Source: an uncultured beta proteobacterium (lineage in GTDB: Bacteria; Pseudomonadota; Gammaproteobacteria; Burkholderiales; Burkholderiaceae_C). From it: 62,009 nucleotides of DNA. Both the position numbers and the translations under genes were made by a program. The notes beneath the pieces are model-generated. The model saw only the letters and a list, made by a program, of their open reading frames with translations. It ran no database searches and was not told where the DNA came from. Location: positions 1 to 62,009 of the forward strand of contig CAIVXG010000186.1 of NCBI GenBank assembly GCA_903909815.1, given 5' to 3'. This document shows, in pieces, positions 46,148 to 55,173 of the stretch. How positions within the stretch are numbered: the first letter of the stretch is position 1; every line of letters starts with the position of its first letter.

Positions 46148-48127
46148 CTACGCCACCTTGAAATTGCCGAGCTGCTGCTCCAATCCATCGGCCTGGTGAC
46201 GCAAGGCGTCGGCCGCAAGCTTGGTTTGCTCCACCAGCGCCGCATTTTGTTGGGTGGCACCGTCCAGATCCTGAATCGCCAGGCCGGCCTGCTTGACCCT
46301 TTGCGCCTGATCGCGCGAAGCCACTGAAATCTCGCCCAAGAAGGCGTTGATTTGAAGGGCATTGGTGACGACCTCGCTCATGGCGTGGCCAGCTTTCTCG
46401 ACCACCCGTGTTCCACTGCGAACTTGCTCGACGCTGGCAGAAATCAGGCCCTTGATTTCGCGAGCGGCGTCAGCACTGCGCTTGGCCAGGTTTCTCACTT
46501 CGCTGGCCACAACCGCAAACCCGCGTCCCTGCTCGCCAGCACGCGCCGCCTCCACCGCAGCGTTCAGCGCCAGAATATTGGTTTGAAAGGCGATGCCGTC
46601 GATGACTGCGATGATGTCGTTGATGCGCGCCGATGAGGTTTGAATGTCGTGCATTGTGCCAACGACCGCCTCAAACACCTTGCCACCCTTCGTGGCGACA
46701 TCGGCATTGCCGATGGCGAAAGTCGCAGCCATTTGCGCGCGTTCGGCAGTGGCGCCCACGGTGGCGCCAATCTGCTCCATGGTGGCGGCCTGCTGCTCTA
46801 GTGTGGCCGCGGCTGCTTCTGTGCGATCGGAGAGGTCGCTGCTGGCCGATGCGATGTCCGCGCTGGCGCCTTGCAAGTCGTGCGCCGATTGACGCACGTC
46901 GCAAATCAACGAATGCAGGGAGTCGTAGGTTTTTCCCAAATCGTGAATCACGGCACTGGGCTCGTCCTTGCCCCAAGGTTTGCCTGGACGTCGGCGCAAG
47001 TCGCCCTGCGCCATTTCACGCAGGTGAAGGCTGATCAGACGCAGTCCGCCCAGGGTGACAAGGAAGAATCCATAGAAAAGGTAGGTGGCCAGCATGAGCG
47101 CGGCCATGACCACGCCTGCCACCCACAGCAGGCGCTGCTCCATGTAGCCGGCGCGATGCTTGAGCAAGTCGTCCAGGGCCGGCAGACCTTTTTCGTAAAA
47201 CGATTGAAGTCTCGCCAGGGCTGCCTCTCCACGCTCGTAGTATTTTTGCGGCGTGAGGTCGGACTGGCGTATCAGCTCTTCGTGATCCTTGGCAAAAAGA
47301 TGAAAGGCTGCAACCTCATCCAACGCCGCCAGATCCAGTTGAGGCTTCAAGGCGGCATTGGCGGCAAGCGACCGCTGCAAATAGGTTCGGACCTGCTTGA
47401 GTCCGGTTTCAACCCCGACGGACCACACCAAGTAGCGCTTCTCTTCGTCAATCGAGAGCCCCGGATGTGCCACAGCGTAGGTTCCCCAGCCCCACAATTG
47501 CCCCAGGTCCTCAGCCAGCTGCGGCAGCGCCAGCACCATCACATCGACGAGATAGAAGCTGTCCAAATCCGGGTCCAGTACCAGGTTGGAGCGGTCGCCC
47601 ATGAGATTGAACAGGGCCATGATGTCGGCGCTGACCGTGCCAAAAACGGTGCGTCCACGCTCATCCGCACCGCTGGCAGACTGTGCCGTGAGCGCCCAGG
47701 CTGCCTGAAGCTTGGCGAACTCGGTCTTCAGCTCAAGGGGGTCACCTGATTGGACGAGGTATTTGTCGAATGAAGTCAGGGCTCGGTCCGTATCCGCCCG
47801 AGCTGCCAGATACTGGGTGCGAGCATCGAAGTGTCCCAGCGTGGCCCGAGCCGCATTCAGCGTCTTCAGGACACCGGTATAGACCGGAATGAACTCCTTG
47901 AGGACGACAACACCCACGCGTTCCTTGTTGGTGAAGTCGATTTGTTCGTATTGCGAAGAGAAAAGAAAATATCCCAGCAGTCCCATTGGAATAAGAAAGA
48001 CCAGGCTGATGAGTCGCGCCTTAGCTGCGAAATTCAGATTGCGCATGAGCCCCACGCCCAACGACCAGATGCCATGCACATCGCTCAGGCTCCTGCCTGA
48101 TTCATTTCCGGTGGACGAAACATTCAT
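46148..48127 (-). CDS. Methyl-accepting chemotaxis protein
   Basis: A 659-residue chemoreceptor. Membrane helix 1 is at about 36-57; a large periplasmic helical sensor of about 280 residues follows; helix 2 (LLWVAGVVMAALMLATYLF) is at about 335-360; then a HAMP-like region and a cytoplasmic signalling domain with the hairpin tip IDGIAFQTNILALNAAVEAA. The signal is unknown. The last residues QLGNFKV lack a CheR/CheB-binding pentapeptide (xWxxF). AAGGAA precedes the ATG. A signalling partner CheV/CheW set lies elsewhere in the window. Next to it are a frameshifted gene and an orphan gene start. Confidence 0.92.
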   Translation of the reverse strand: MNVSSTGNESGRSLSDVHGIWSLGVGLMRNLNFAAKARLISLVFLIPMGLLGYFLFSSQYEQIDFTNKERVGVVVLKEFIPVYTGVLKTLNAARATLGHFDARTQYLAARADTDRALTSFDKYLVQSGDPLELKTEFAKLQAAWALTAQSASGADERGRTVFGTVSADIMALFNLMGDRSNLVLDPDLDSFYLVDVMVLALPQLAEDLGQLWGWGTYAVAHPGLSIDEEKRYLVWSVGVETGLKQVRTYLQRSLAANAALKPQLDLAALDEVAAFHLFAKDHEELIRQSDLTPQKYYERGEAALARLQSFYEKGLPALDDLLKHRAGYMEQRLLWVAGVVMAALMLATYLFYGFFLVTLGGLRLISLHLREMAQGDLRRRPGKPWGKDEPSAVIHDLGKTYDSLHSLICDVRQSAHDLQGASADIASASSDLSDRTEAAAATLEQQAATMEQIGATVGATAERAQMAATFAIGNADVATKGGKVFEAVVGTMHDIQTSSARINDIIAVIDGIAFQTNILALNAAVEAARAGEQGRGFAVVASEVRNLAKRSADAAREIKGLISASVEQVRSGTRVVEKAGHAMSEVVTNALQINAFLGEISVASRDQAQRVKQAGLAIQDLDGATQQNAALVEQTKLAADALRHQADGLEQQLGNFKVA

Positions 48128-48163
48128 TCAAGGTTCCTTCATGCTGAGCCTGTCATGACATAT

Positions 48164-48403
48164 TCATGGGCATAGGGCGTCGAGTCTGGCGAGGCTAGCA
48201 TCATGTTGTGTCAATGCGATGACATGACAAAGCCCCTGCCTGGGACGAGGCGTAGCGCGGCCGGTTCTGAACGAATACTTGCATGGACAGCAAGAGGTCT
48301 TCAAGGACCGTAGTTCCAGTGCCGCAAAACGGATCGCGTCGGCAACATCAGCTTGCGCCTGCTGAAGAACTTGGGCTTCCAGCACTGCCCAATTAGTGCT
48401 CAC
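48164..48403 (-). pseudogene. Orphan gene start with strong ribosome site, probable truncated gene
   Basis: Within the 366-base stretch 48128-48493, which holds nothing else I can name, a reverse frame starts at GTG 48403 behind a near-perfect GGAGGT site 3 bases upstream. It reads MSTNWAVLEAQVLQQAQADVADAI... for about 36 plausible helical residues (to RSLKT), then turns into Cys/Arg/Pro-rich sequence and stops after 79 codons. This looks like the beginning of a gene whose rest was lost or frameshifted. I do not recognise the family. A true short protein is possible. Confidence 0.35.
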
Positions 48404-48493
48404 GGCACCTCCGAATGAGGTAGTGCTAAGGCCTCGAAGTCTGTACCTGCCCGTGAAACGAAGGTGGCGAGCAGTTGACCTGCCAGGTGTCGT

Positions 48494-49666
48494 TCAGATC
48501 ACGCGTGCGCGAATCACGTGGGTGGCGGCTGCAATGGCCGACAGCACGGCCTGATCGGGCATGTTCTGGACGTCGACGATGTTGTAGGCCAGTTCGGCGC
48601 GGCTCTTGTTCATCATGTCGAGCACGTTCACTTTGTGCTCTGCCAGGATCGACAGCACGTGGCCCAGCACGCCCGAGACGTTGTCGTTGGAGAAGGTGAT
48701 GCGCGCCGTGCCGGGCACTCGCGCCATGCTCACGGCCGGGAAGTTCACCGAGTTCACGATGTTGCCGTTTTCCAGATAGTCGATGAGTTGATTGGCCGCC
48801 ATCACGGCGCAGTTTTCTTCGGACTCTTCGGTGCTGGCGCCGATGTGCGGTAGTGCGATAACGTCGGCGCGTCCCAGCATCGCCGGTTCTGGAAAATCGC
48901 AGACGTAGCGGCCCAGTTTGCCCTGGTCCAGGCTGCGCAGCACGGCTGCCGGGTCGACAATGGTTTCGCGCGCAAAGTTCAAAAGAATGGCGCCGTGCTT
49001 GATGGATGCGAGCGCGTCTTCGCCGATCATGTGGCGCGTGGCGTCCATGGCTGGCACGTGCAGGCTGATGTAATCGGAGCGCGCCAGCAGCGAGGGCAGA
49101 TTCTCCATGCGCGTGACGGCATTAGACAGCCGCCAGGCCGCGTCGATGGACAGCGCCGGATCAAACCCCACCACCTTCATTCCCATGGCTAGCGCCATGT
49201 CGGCCACCATCGAGCCGATGGCGCCCAGGCCCACGATACCCAGCGTCTTGCCCTTGAGTTCGCCTCCGGCAAAGCGCGCTTTTTCCTTCTCCAGCAGCGC
49301 CGACATCTCGGCCGCGTCGCTCAGGTGCGTGAGCGTCTGCACATAGGCGATACCGGGCAGGATGCCACGCGTGGCCAGCAGCATGCCGGCCAGCACCAAC
49401 TCCTTGACTGCGTTCGCATTCGCGCCCGGCGTGTTGAATACCACGATGCCCAGTCTGCTGTAGTCGGAAACAGGTACGTTGTTCACGCCCGCACCGGCGC
49501 GCGCCACGGTCAGCAACGAGGGCGGGACCTCCAGGCCCTGCAGTTTCTGGCTGCGTAGCAGATAGGCGTCAGGGTGACCGATATCGCCGCCCACTTCATA
49601 GCGCTGACGAGGGAACTGCTCCAGTCCCTTGACTGAAATCTGGTTATAGGTGCGAACCTTGAACAT
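48494..49666 (-). CDS. serA: D-3-phosphoglycerate dehydrogenase
   Basis: A 390-residue enzyme of the first step of serine synthesis, oxidising 3-phosphoglycerate with NAD. The nucleotide-binding motif is GIVGLGAIGSMVAD, the substrate/catalytic segments are VARAGAGVNNVP and LPHIGASTEESEENCAVMAANQ (the His-containing loop), and a C-terminal ACT domain (about 320-390, NDNVSGVLGHVLSILAEHKVNVLDM) suggests allosteric control by serine. The length fits the ACT-type short form. It is 24 bases downstream of serC on the same strand, forming a serC-serA operon. Confidence 0.93.
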   Translation of the reverse strand: MFKVRTYNQISVKGLEQFPRQRYEVGGDIGHPDAYLLRSQKLQGLEVPPSLLTVARAGAGVNNVPVSDYSRLGIVVFNTPGANANAVKELVLAGMLLATRGILPGIAYVQTLTHLSDAAEMSALLEKEKARFAGGELKGKTLGIVGLGAIGSMVADMALAMGMKVVGFDPALSIDAAWRLSNAVTRMENLPSLLARSDYISLHVPAMDATRHMIGEDALASIKHGAILLNFARETIVDPAAVLRSLDQGKLGRYVCDFPEPAMLGRADVIALPHIGASTEESEENCAVMAANQLIDYLENGNIVNSVNFPAVSMARVPGTARITFSNDNVSGVLGHVLSILAEHKVNVLDMMNKSRAELAYNIVDVQNMPDQAVLSAIAAATHVIRARVI

Positions 49667-49690
49667 GGGCTGTGCCTCCAGGGTGAGGGC

Positions 49691-50806
49691 TTAGGCGCTG
49701 ACCTGGGCGTAGGCCCAGCTCAGCCAGGGAAGAAGCGCCTGCAGGTCGGCCGATTCAATCGTGGCGCCGCACCAGATGCGCAGGCCGGCCGGCGCGTCCT
49801 TGTAGGCCCCGATGTCGTAGGCCACGCCCTCGACTTCCAGCAGCTTGGCCAACTTCTTCACCTCGTCTTCTGCGAGCTTGAGGGTCAGGCACACGCTGGT
49901 GTTGGAACGCGTGGCTGGGTCCTTGGCCAGGAAGGAGATCCAGTCATTGGCGGCGACGAAGTCGGAGATCAACTGCAGGTTGGCTTCGCTGCGCGCCATC
50001 GTGGCCTGCACGCCGCCCAGGGCCTCCACCCACTGCAGTGCGTCCAGGTAGTCGGCCACGCACAGCATGGAAGGCGTGTTGATGGTCTCGCCCTTGAACA
50101 GGCCTTCGGTGACTTTGCCGCCCGAAGTCATGCGAAACAGCTTGGGCATGGGCCACGCTGGCGTGTAGCTCTCGAGCCGCTCAACAGCACGTGGGCTCAA
50201 GATCAGCATGCCGTGCGCGCCTTCGCCGCCCAGCACCTTTTGCCAGGAGTAGGTGATGACGTCGAGCTTGTCCCAGGGCAGATCCATTGCAAACACGGCC
50301 GAAGTCGCGTCGCAAATGGTCAGGCCGGCGCGACCGGCGGGAATCCAGTCGCCGTTGGGGACCTTCACGCCCGAGGTCGTGCCGTTCCAGGTGAAGACCA
50401 CGTCGTGGTCGAAGTTGACTTTCGTGAAGTCGCAAATCTCGCCATATCCGGCTTCCATCTTGGTCACGTTGGGCAGCTTGAGTTGTTTGACGATGTCGGT
50501 GACCCAGCCCGAGCCGAACGACTCCCAGGCCAGCACGTCCACGCCGCGCGGCCCCAACAGCGACCAAAGCGCCATCTCCACCGCGCCGGTGTCCGAACCT
50601 GCAACCACGGCCACGCGGTAGCCTTCAGGCAGGCCCAGAATGCGCGCGGTTTCGGAGCAGCACAGGCCCAGCGCCTTCTTGCCCAGCGCCGAACGGTGCG
50701 ACCTCCCCAGCGTGTCAAGCTGCAGCGCCGCGACGTTGTAGCCCGGGCGCTTGCTGCACGGACCGGAGGAGAAATTGGGATTCTTGGGTTTGAGCGTGGG
50801 TTTCAT
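49691..50806 (-). CDS. serC: Phosphoserine aminotransferase (Methanosarcina/alphaproteobacterial type)
   Basis: A 371-residue PLP enzyme converting 3-phosphohydroxypyruvate to phosphoserine. [15 protein letters not shown] at the start and K190 in [14 protein letters not shown] (PLP lysine) place it in the less common SerC subtype (TIGR01365), not the E. coli type usual next to pheA. The substrate-binding SHRS stretch (36-39) is present. The ATG at 50806 is the natural start; the frame runs upstream to 50863 without support. It is first in a serC-serA operon. Whether the genome also has the E. coli-type serC cannot be seen here. Confidence 0.9.
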   Translation of the reverse strand: MKPTLKPKNPNFSSGPCSKRPGYNVAALQLDTLGRSHRSALGKKALGLCCSETARILGLPEGYRVAVVAGSDTGAVEMALWSLLGPRGVDVLAWESFGSGWVTDIVKQLKLPNVTKMEAGYGEICDFTKVNFDHDVVFTWNGTTSGVKVPNGDWIPAGRAGLTICDATSAVFAMDLPWDKLDVITYSWQKVLGGEGAHGMLILSPRAVERLESYTPAWPMPKLFRMTSGGKVTEGLFKGETINTPSMLCVADYLDALQWVEALGGVQATMARSEANLQLISDFVAANDWISFLAKDPATRSNTSVCLTLKLAEDEVKKLAKLLEVEGVAYDIGAYKDAPAGLRIWCGATIESADLQALLPWLSWAYAQVSA

Positions 50807-50924
50807 CGAGGTGTCCGATAACGTGAGTGGAAGGCAAATGAAAGGGGCAAGCAACTCAGCCATGCCTGACCGGCTTGAAATGCGGTCGTCGAAAAACCAT
50901 TGTAGTGAACCCGGGATGGGAGGC

Positions 50925-52094
50925 TCAGCGCTTCATCACCACGGCCGGCAGGTCCAGCGCCTGCACCCGCTGCGCCGACAGGCGCGCGTCCTCGGGGGAG
51001 TCGAACGGGCCCACCTGTATCGCCTGCAGCGCACCTGACTTCTTATTTACCGTGTGCCGGTGCACAGGCAACCCCGCCTCAGTCAATTTGTCATAGACCC
51101 TACTGGCGTTTTGCTCCTGGGAATACAGACCCACGGCCACGACCCATTGCTTGTGCACGTCCGCTGCGGTTGCGCCCGCCGGCGGTGGCGCCGGGCTCGG
51201 TGCTGGCGTGCGGGTCAGTGGCGCCACCGCACTCACCGCTGCAGTCGGTGCCGCTGCAGCTGAAGCCGCTGGCAGGGCGGCCGAGGCTGCGGGCGCGGCA
51301 CTTGCCACCCTGGCAGGTGCGGGCGCAGACGCTGCCTGCGCCATGCTTGCTGCGAGCACCGGCACGCTCGCAGCGGCGACGGGCGCGCTGGCCGCGGCAG
51401 ACGCAGCCACGGCAGCCGGTTGGACCCGCAGCTGGGTCGGTTGTGACAGTGGCATGCCGCCTGCGGCGACGACCAGCCAGGCGACGACAACGCCGGTGAC
51501 CAGCCAAGCCAGCGCTGCCACCACCGCCGCGCCGCCGCCGCGGCCCCAGGTGCTGGAACGCTCCGCAAGTTGCTCCCGGGTCTGGCGGATGTCGGGCGCT
51601 GCTGCCAGCACCTGCGTCACCTGCCGATTGCAATGCCGGTAATAGAGCGCGTTGGCCCAGAGCGCGGGCAGCAGCGCCAGCGTCGCCAAATACAGTGCCA
51701 GCGACCCCAGGAGCAATTCCTGTGACGAACCCCACAGCAGCGGCAGAGCGCCGAAAAGTGCCAGTGCCAGCAGCACCGAAAGCGATGCAAAGAGCAGCGC
51801 TTCGGTCCACATGCGGCGAAAGGCAAGCCAGCCCAGGGGGTTGACGAAAGCCGCCCAATTCCAGCTGGCGCCGCCTTTGCCCGCCGCGTCGAAGCGGGCG
51901 AAATGCTCTAGGTAGTAGTCGGTGTGCACCGGGCCAATCAGCGCCTGATACAGCATGGAGGTCAGCGGTTGCTCGCTGCCAGCGCCTGGACGGATCAGGC
52001 CTATGTCCAGCGGATTTTGCGGCAGGACGGCGCCACACACCTGGCACAGGTGTGCCGGCTCCAGGTTGTCGTTTCCGCACTTCAGGCACCGCAT
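50925..52094 (-). CDS. Zinc-ribbon, membrane and SPOR-domain protein
   Basis: A 389-residue protein of unknown function in three parts. Residues 3-20 hold a zinc ribbon (C3, C6, C17, C20). Residues about 80-215 contain DUF2628-like membrane helices ([14 protein letters not shown] marks that domain). A long Ala/Pro-rich linker follows, then a C-terminal SPOR domain (about 310-389, [20 protein letters not shown] to [11 protein letters not shown]). SPOR domains bind denuded peptidoglycan at division sites. The SPOR end is probably periplasmic and the zinc ribbon cytoplasmic, so it may link cell-wall state to something inside; that is inference. Confidence 0.8.
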   Translation of the reverse strand: MRCLKCGNDNLEPAHLCQVCGAVLPQNPLDIGLIRPGAGSEQPLTSMLYQALIGPVHTDYYLEHFARFDAAGKGGASWNWAAFVNPLGWLAFRRMWTEALLFASLSVLLALALFGALPLLWGSSQELLLGSLALYLATLALLPALWANALYYRHCNRQVTQVLAAAPDIRQTREQLAERSSTWGRGGGAAVVAALAWLVTGVVVAWLVVAAGGMPLSQPTQLRVQPAAVAASAAASAPVAAASVPVLAASMAQAASAPAPARVASAAPAASAALPAASAAAAPTAAVSAVAPLTRTPAPSPAPPPAGATAADVHKQWVVAVGLYSQEQNASRVYDKLTEAGLPVHRHTVNKKSGALQAIQVGPFDSPEDARLSAQRVQALDLPAVVMKR

Positions 52095-52173
52095 ATTGAT
52101 AATTTATGAGTCACTTACATGGGTCGGCTGCAACGCGCACCGCTTCATGAAAGCTCGTCGATTCCCGTGAGTT

Positions 52174-52206
52174 TTGACATCCAGCAATTCCACATCGGTC
52201 TATTAT
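52174..52206 (+). promoter_or_regulatory. Possible sigma-70 promoter for the four-gene LytS/LytTR unit
   Basis: TTGACA at 52174-52179 is a perfect -35 box. TATTAT at 52201-52206 resembles a -10 box, but the gap is 21 bases, longer than the usual 17, so activity would be weak or activator-dependent. It lies in the 245-base gap between the SPOR gene and the gene at 52340. Confidence 0.35.
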
Positions 52207-52339
52207 CGTAGGGAGCTACACCACTGGCGCCGGCGTGGCGGCATTTGGCGCTGCGGCTTAGCGGTTTCGTCGCAGGCTGGTTTCGCCCCTGGGCTGACAT
52301 GGGCACAGTAACGCCATCGCACTCACCTAGGAAACAGTC

Positions 52340-52879
52340 ATGTTGAATCAGATTCTCTCCGGCACCCCGCGCTGGGTCTGGGTCCTGCTGCTGGTGCTGA
52401 TCGGCCTGGGCTTAAGTCAGGTACGCGCTCGCCGGGCCTCGCTTGCACGCATCACGGCGTTGCCGCTGGTCATGGCCAGCCTGTCGCTCGCCGGCATGGC
52501 GAGCGCATTTGGCGCCGACCCGAAATTGCTGCTGGTCTGGTTGGCTACGGGCGGCCTGATGCTTGTGTCGTTGGCGCGCCGCGCGCCGCCTGAAGGCGCC
52601 CGCTACGATGTGCAGGCCCGACGCTTTACGCTGCCTGGCAGTTGGGTGCCGCTGCTGCTTATTCTGGGAATATTCCTGGTCAAATACTTTGTCGGTGTCG
52701 CCACTGCGATCCAACCCGCGGTGGCACAAGACCCGCTGTTTGCGTTTGCCTTCAGCGCGCTCTACGGCGTCTTCTGCGGTATTTTTCTGGCGCGGGCTGC
52801 GCGCCTGTGGCGCCTGGCGTTGCGGGAGATGCGCAGTCCCAAGCTGGGCGCAGCTTGGGGCGCCATGGGGAGCAGGTGA
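52340..52879 (+). CDS. Small membrane protein, probably DUF6622 family
   Basis: A 179-residue protein with about five hydrophobic helices (about 10-25, 38-56, 63-78, 103-122, 133-150). It begins MLNQILSGTPRWVWVLLLVLI, the start seen in the DUF6622 group of uncharacterised bacterial membrane proteins. No catalytic motif is visible. It is the first gene of a unit with a tiny exported ORF (2 bases downstream), a LytS-type kinase and a LytTR regulator. GGAAACAG precedes the ATG. Its role in the unit is unknown. Confidence 0.65.
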   Translation: MLNQILSGTPRWVWVLLLVLIGLGLSQVRARRASLARITALPLVMASLSLAGMASAFGADPKLLLVWLATGGLMLVSLARRAPPEGARYDVQARRFTLPGSWVPLLLILGIFLVKYFVGVATAIQPAVAQDPLFAFAFSALYGVFCGIFLARAARLWRLALREMRSPKLGAAWGAMGSR

Positions 52880-52881
52880 AA

Positions 52882-52995
52882 ATGCGGACCATGAAATACC
52901 TTGGATGGATCGGCCTATGTGCAGCGGCATGGCTGCTGTGCGGCACGCTGGCACATGCCAGTGTGGATTTGACCGTGCCGAACTGCCCGCGCTGA
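52882..52995 (+). CDS. Candidate 37-residue exported peptide ahead of the LytS-type kinase
   Basis: A short forward frame, 37 codons, starting at ATG 52882 two bases after the previous stop and following AGGTG. MRTMK, a 19-residue hydrophobic core and AHA form a convincing signal peptide, leaving a mature tail of about 11 residues (SVDLTVPNCPR). A second ATG at 52891 would trim three residues. I do not recognise it. It could be a secreted signal for the adjacent kinase, a leader ORF, or a truncated gene remnant. Confidence 0.5.
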   Translation: MRTMKYLGWIGLCAAAWLLCGTLAHASVDLTVPNCPR

Positions 52996-53036
52996 ACCCG
53001 TGATTTGAAACCATCCCCGATTCGGAAGTTGCTGCC

Positions 53037-54089
53037 TTGAACCTGACACCCGCCCCCAAATTTTCGTGGCAAGTGCTGTTGCGCCACGGCGTGCAAAACT
53101 TCGCCATTAACACGCTTATTGCCGTGGTGCTGTGGGCGAGCTCGCCGCACAGCCATTTTGACGTGCAGTGGGTCTATTCGCTGGCCATCGGCTTGTCGAT
53201 CTGGCTCATCATCGACAACGGGCGCTTCGTGCTGGATCGGGACTCCCCGATCGGCTGGCCTCGCGGCTGGAAAGGGCTGGCACTGGTGGCTTTTGGCATC
53301 GTTGTGGGCTGTGTGCTGGGCACGCTCATCGGCGACGCCTATGCGCACCAACAGAGCTGGGAGCGCATCTTCGCCAGCGGAGAGTCCGCCGCCATGGTAT
53401 TTCTGATGTCCTTTGCCATCGGCGGCGTCATCTCCTACCACTACTACGTGCGCGGCAAGAGCGAGTTCTACCAGGCTGAGCTGGCCGCCATTCAGGGGCA
53501 CGCGGCCGAGGCGCAGCTCAAGCTGCTGCAGTCGCAACTGGAGCCGCACATGCTGTTCAACACGCTGGCGAACTTGCGCATGTTGATCAACAACGACCCG
53601 GCGCGCGCCACGCAGATGCTGGACCGGCTCATCGCCTATCTGCGCGCTACGCTCAGCGCCTCGCGCGCCACCAGTCACCCCTTGAGCGCCGAGTTTGAAC
53701 GCCTGGGCGATTACCTGGAACTGATGGCGGTGCGCATGGGGCCGCGCCTGCGCTACAGCCTGGAGTTGCCGAACGAACTGGAGACGCTTTCCGTGCCCCC
53801 CTTGTTGCTGCAGCCGCTGGTGGAAAACAGCATCAAGCATGGTCTGGAACCCAGCGTTGCGGGCGGCAGCATCCGCGTGCAGGCGCAGCGGGTCGGCGCC
53901 ACACTGGTGCTGACGGTGAGCGACACGGGCGTGGGTTTGGGAGACGCGCCGCTGCAGGAAGCCGGCTTTGGCCTGACCCAGGTGCGCGAGCGCCTGGCCA
54001 CCGCTTACGGGCCGGCGGCGGCGATCGACTTGATGAACAATGGCCCCGCGGGCGCGTTGGCACGTATCGTCATTCCCTTGAAATCATGA
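53037..54089 (+). CDS. LytS/AlgZ-type sensor histidine kinase
   Basis: A 350-residue membrane kinase. Four hydrophobic helices (about 20-35, 46-60, 80-100, 117-135) precede a His_kinase domain with H171 in LEPHMLFNTLANLR, and an ATPase domain with LVENSIKHGLEP (N-box), DTGVGLG (G1) and GFGLTQVRERL. It should phosphorylate the LytTR regulator encoded next. The start is a TTG at 53037 with GGAAG upstream. Its stop overlaps the regulator's start by 4 bases. The sensor has no clear extracytoplasmic domain, so it probably senses through the membrane helices or a partner. Confidence 0.9.
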   Translation: MNLTPAPKFSWQVLLRHGVQNFAINTLIAVVLWASSPHSHFDVQWVYSLAIGLSIWLIIDNGRFVLDRDSPIGWPRGWKGLALVAFGIVVGCVLGTLIGDAYAHQQSWERIFASGESAAMVFLMSFAIGGVISYHYYVRGKSEFYQAELAAIQGHAAEAQLKLLQSQLEPHMLFNTLANLRMLINNDPARATQMLDRLIAYLRATLSASRATSHPLSAEFERLGDYLELMAVRMGPRLRYSLELPNELETLSVPPLLLQPLVENSIKHGLEPSVAGGSIRVQAQRVGATLVLTVSDTGVGLGDAPLQEAGFGLTQVRERLATAYGPAAAIDLMNNGPAGALARIVIPLKS

Positions 54090-54931
54090 ACGAGAAACCC
54101 ACAGCCCTGATCGCCGAAGACGAGCCGCTGCTGGCGCAGGCTCTGCAAGCCGAGTTGGCTCTGGCCTGGCCGCAGCTGCAGGTGCTGGCCGTGGTCGGAG
54201 ACGGTGCCTCGGCCGTGGCGCAAGCGCTGCGGCTGGCGCCCGACGTGCTGTTCTTCGACATCCGCATGCCCGGCATGAGCGGGCTGGAAGCTGCGGCCGA
54301 ACTCGCCGACACATGGGACGCTGGCGCCAAGCCATTTCCGGCGCTGGTGTTTGCCACAGCCTATGACCAGTACGCGCTGCAGGCCTTTGAAGCTCAGGCC
54401 GTGGACTACCTGCTCAAGCCGGTGCAGGCCGCGCGCCTGGCCAAGACCGTGGTCAAGTTGCAGGCAGCGCTGGCTCAGCGCGTGGTTGCCAGCGCTTCAC
54501 TGGCACAGATGGAGCTGACACTGTCGCAATTGCGCGCGCTGCTGGGCGCCGGTGGCGCGGCCGCACAGGCGCCCGCTTCCGTCAGCGCCGTGGCGCCGTT
54601 GCATCTGCTGCAGGCCAGCGTCACCCACGCCAGCGGCACCAGCATCCGCATGGTGCCGCTGGCCGAGGTGGTGTACTTTGAAGCGGCCGACAAATACCTG
54701 CGCGTGCTCACGGCCAAGCAGGAATACCTGATCCGCACGCCGCTCAAGGACCTGATGCCGCAACTCGACAGCCAGTGCTTCTGGCAAATCCATCGGGGTA
54801 CCGTGGTGCGCGCCAGCGAAATCGATTCGGTGTTGCGCGACGAGTCCGGCAGGCTCAGTCTGAGTCTGCGGGGGCGTCCAGAGCGGCTGGCGGTGAGTCG
54901 GCTGTACGCGAATCTGTTTCGTGCGATGTAA
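54086..54931 (+). CDS. LytTR-type response regulator (AlgR/LytR group)
   Basis: A 281-residue regulator: receiver domain 1-125 with E11/D12, phospho-acceptor D58 (FFDIRMPG) and K111 (LLKP); a linker of about 60 residues with a helical segment; and a LytTR DNA-binding domain at about 185-281 (MVPLAEVVYFEAADKYLRV, FWQIHRGTVV). LytTR regulators bind paired direct repeats upstream of target genes; the targets are not evident here. It is translationally coupled to the kinase by ATGA overlap. Confidence 0.92.
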   Translation: MNEKPTALIAEDEPLLAQALQAELALAWPQLQVLAVVGDGASAVAQALRLAPDVLFFDIRMPGMSGLEAAAELADTWDAGAKPFPALVFATAYDQYALQAFEAQAVDYLLKPVQAARLAKTVVKLQAALAQRVVASASLAQMELTLSQLRALLGAGGAAAQAPASVSAVAPLHLLQASVTHASGTSIRMVPLAEVVYFEAADKYLRVLTAKQEYLIRTPLKDLMPQLDSQCFWQIHRGTVVRASEIDSVLRDESGRLSLSLRGRPERLAVSRLYANLFRAM

Positions 54932-54938
54932 TACGGCC

Positions 54939-55080
54939 TTATCGAGAGTATCCAGAATACTCGACAGCCACGTTCGCCACGCCAACTTCCTCGTCATTGC
55001 GACGCGGCAGTCGCAATGACGAGGAAGTTCGTGGCCCGTATGCATTGTCGGCCACCCGAAACCGGCAGCTCGCAATGACG
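54939..55080. repeat. Palindromic element, composite copy after the LytTR gene
   Basis: A leader (about 54939-54971, including CCAGAATAC and GACAGCCAC) is followed by a perfect 20-base stem, 54984-55003 against 55010-55029, with a 6-base loop. The core is TCGTCATTGCGAC. A lone half (CGCAATGACG) follows at 55071-55080. The leader and stem recur at 59807-59880. It lies in the 242-base gap before the DUF2817 gene and may also terminate the regulator transcript. Confidence 0.8.
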
Positions 55081-55173
55081 CCATCTTTGCTAAGCCGATG
55101 GCTTGAATTTCGGAAAGAGCAATAATCAGCTGAGGACGGAGCGTTCGCTTCTTGGTCAGTCCCACAATCCATC

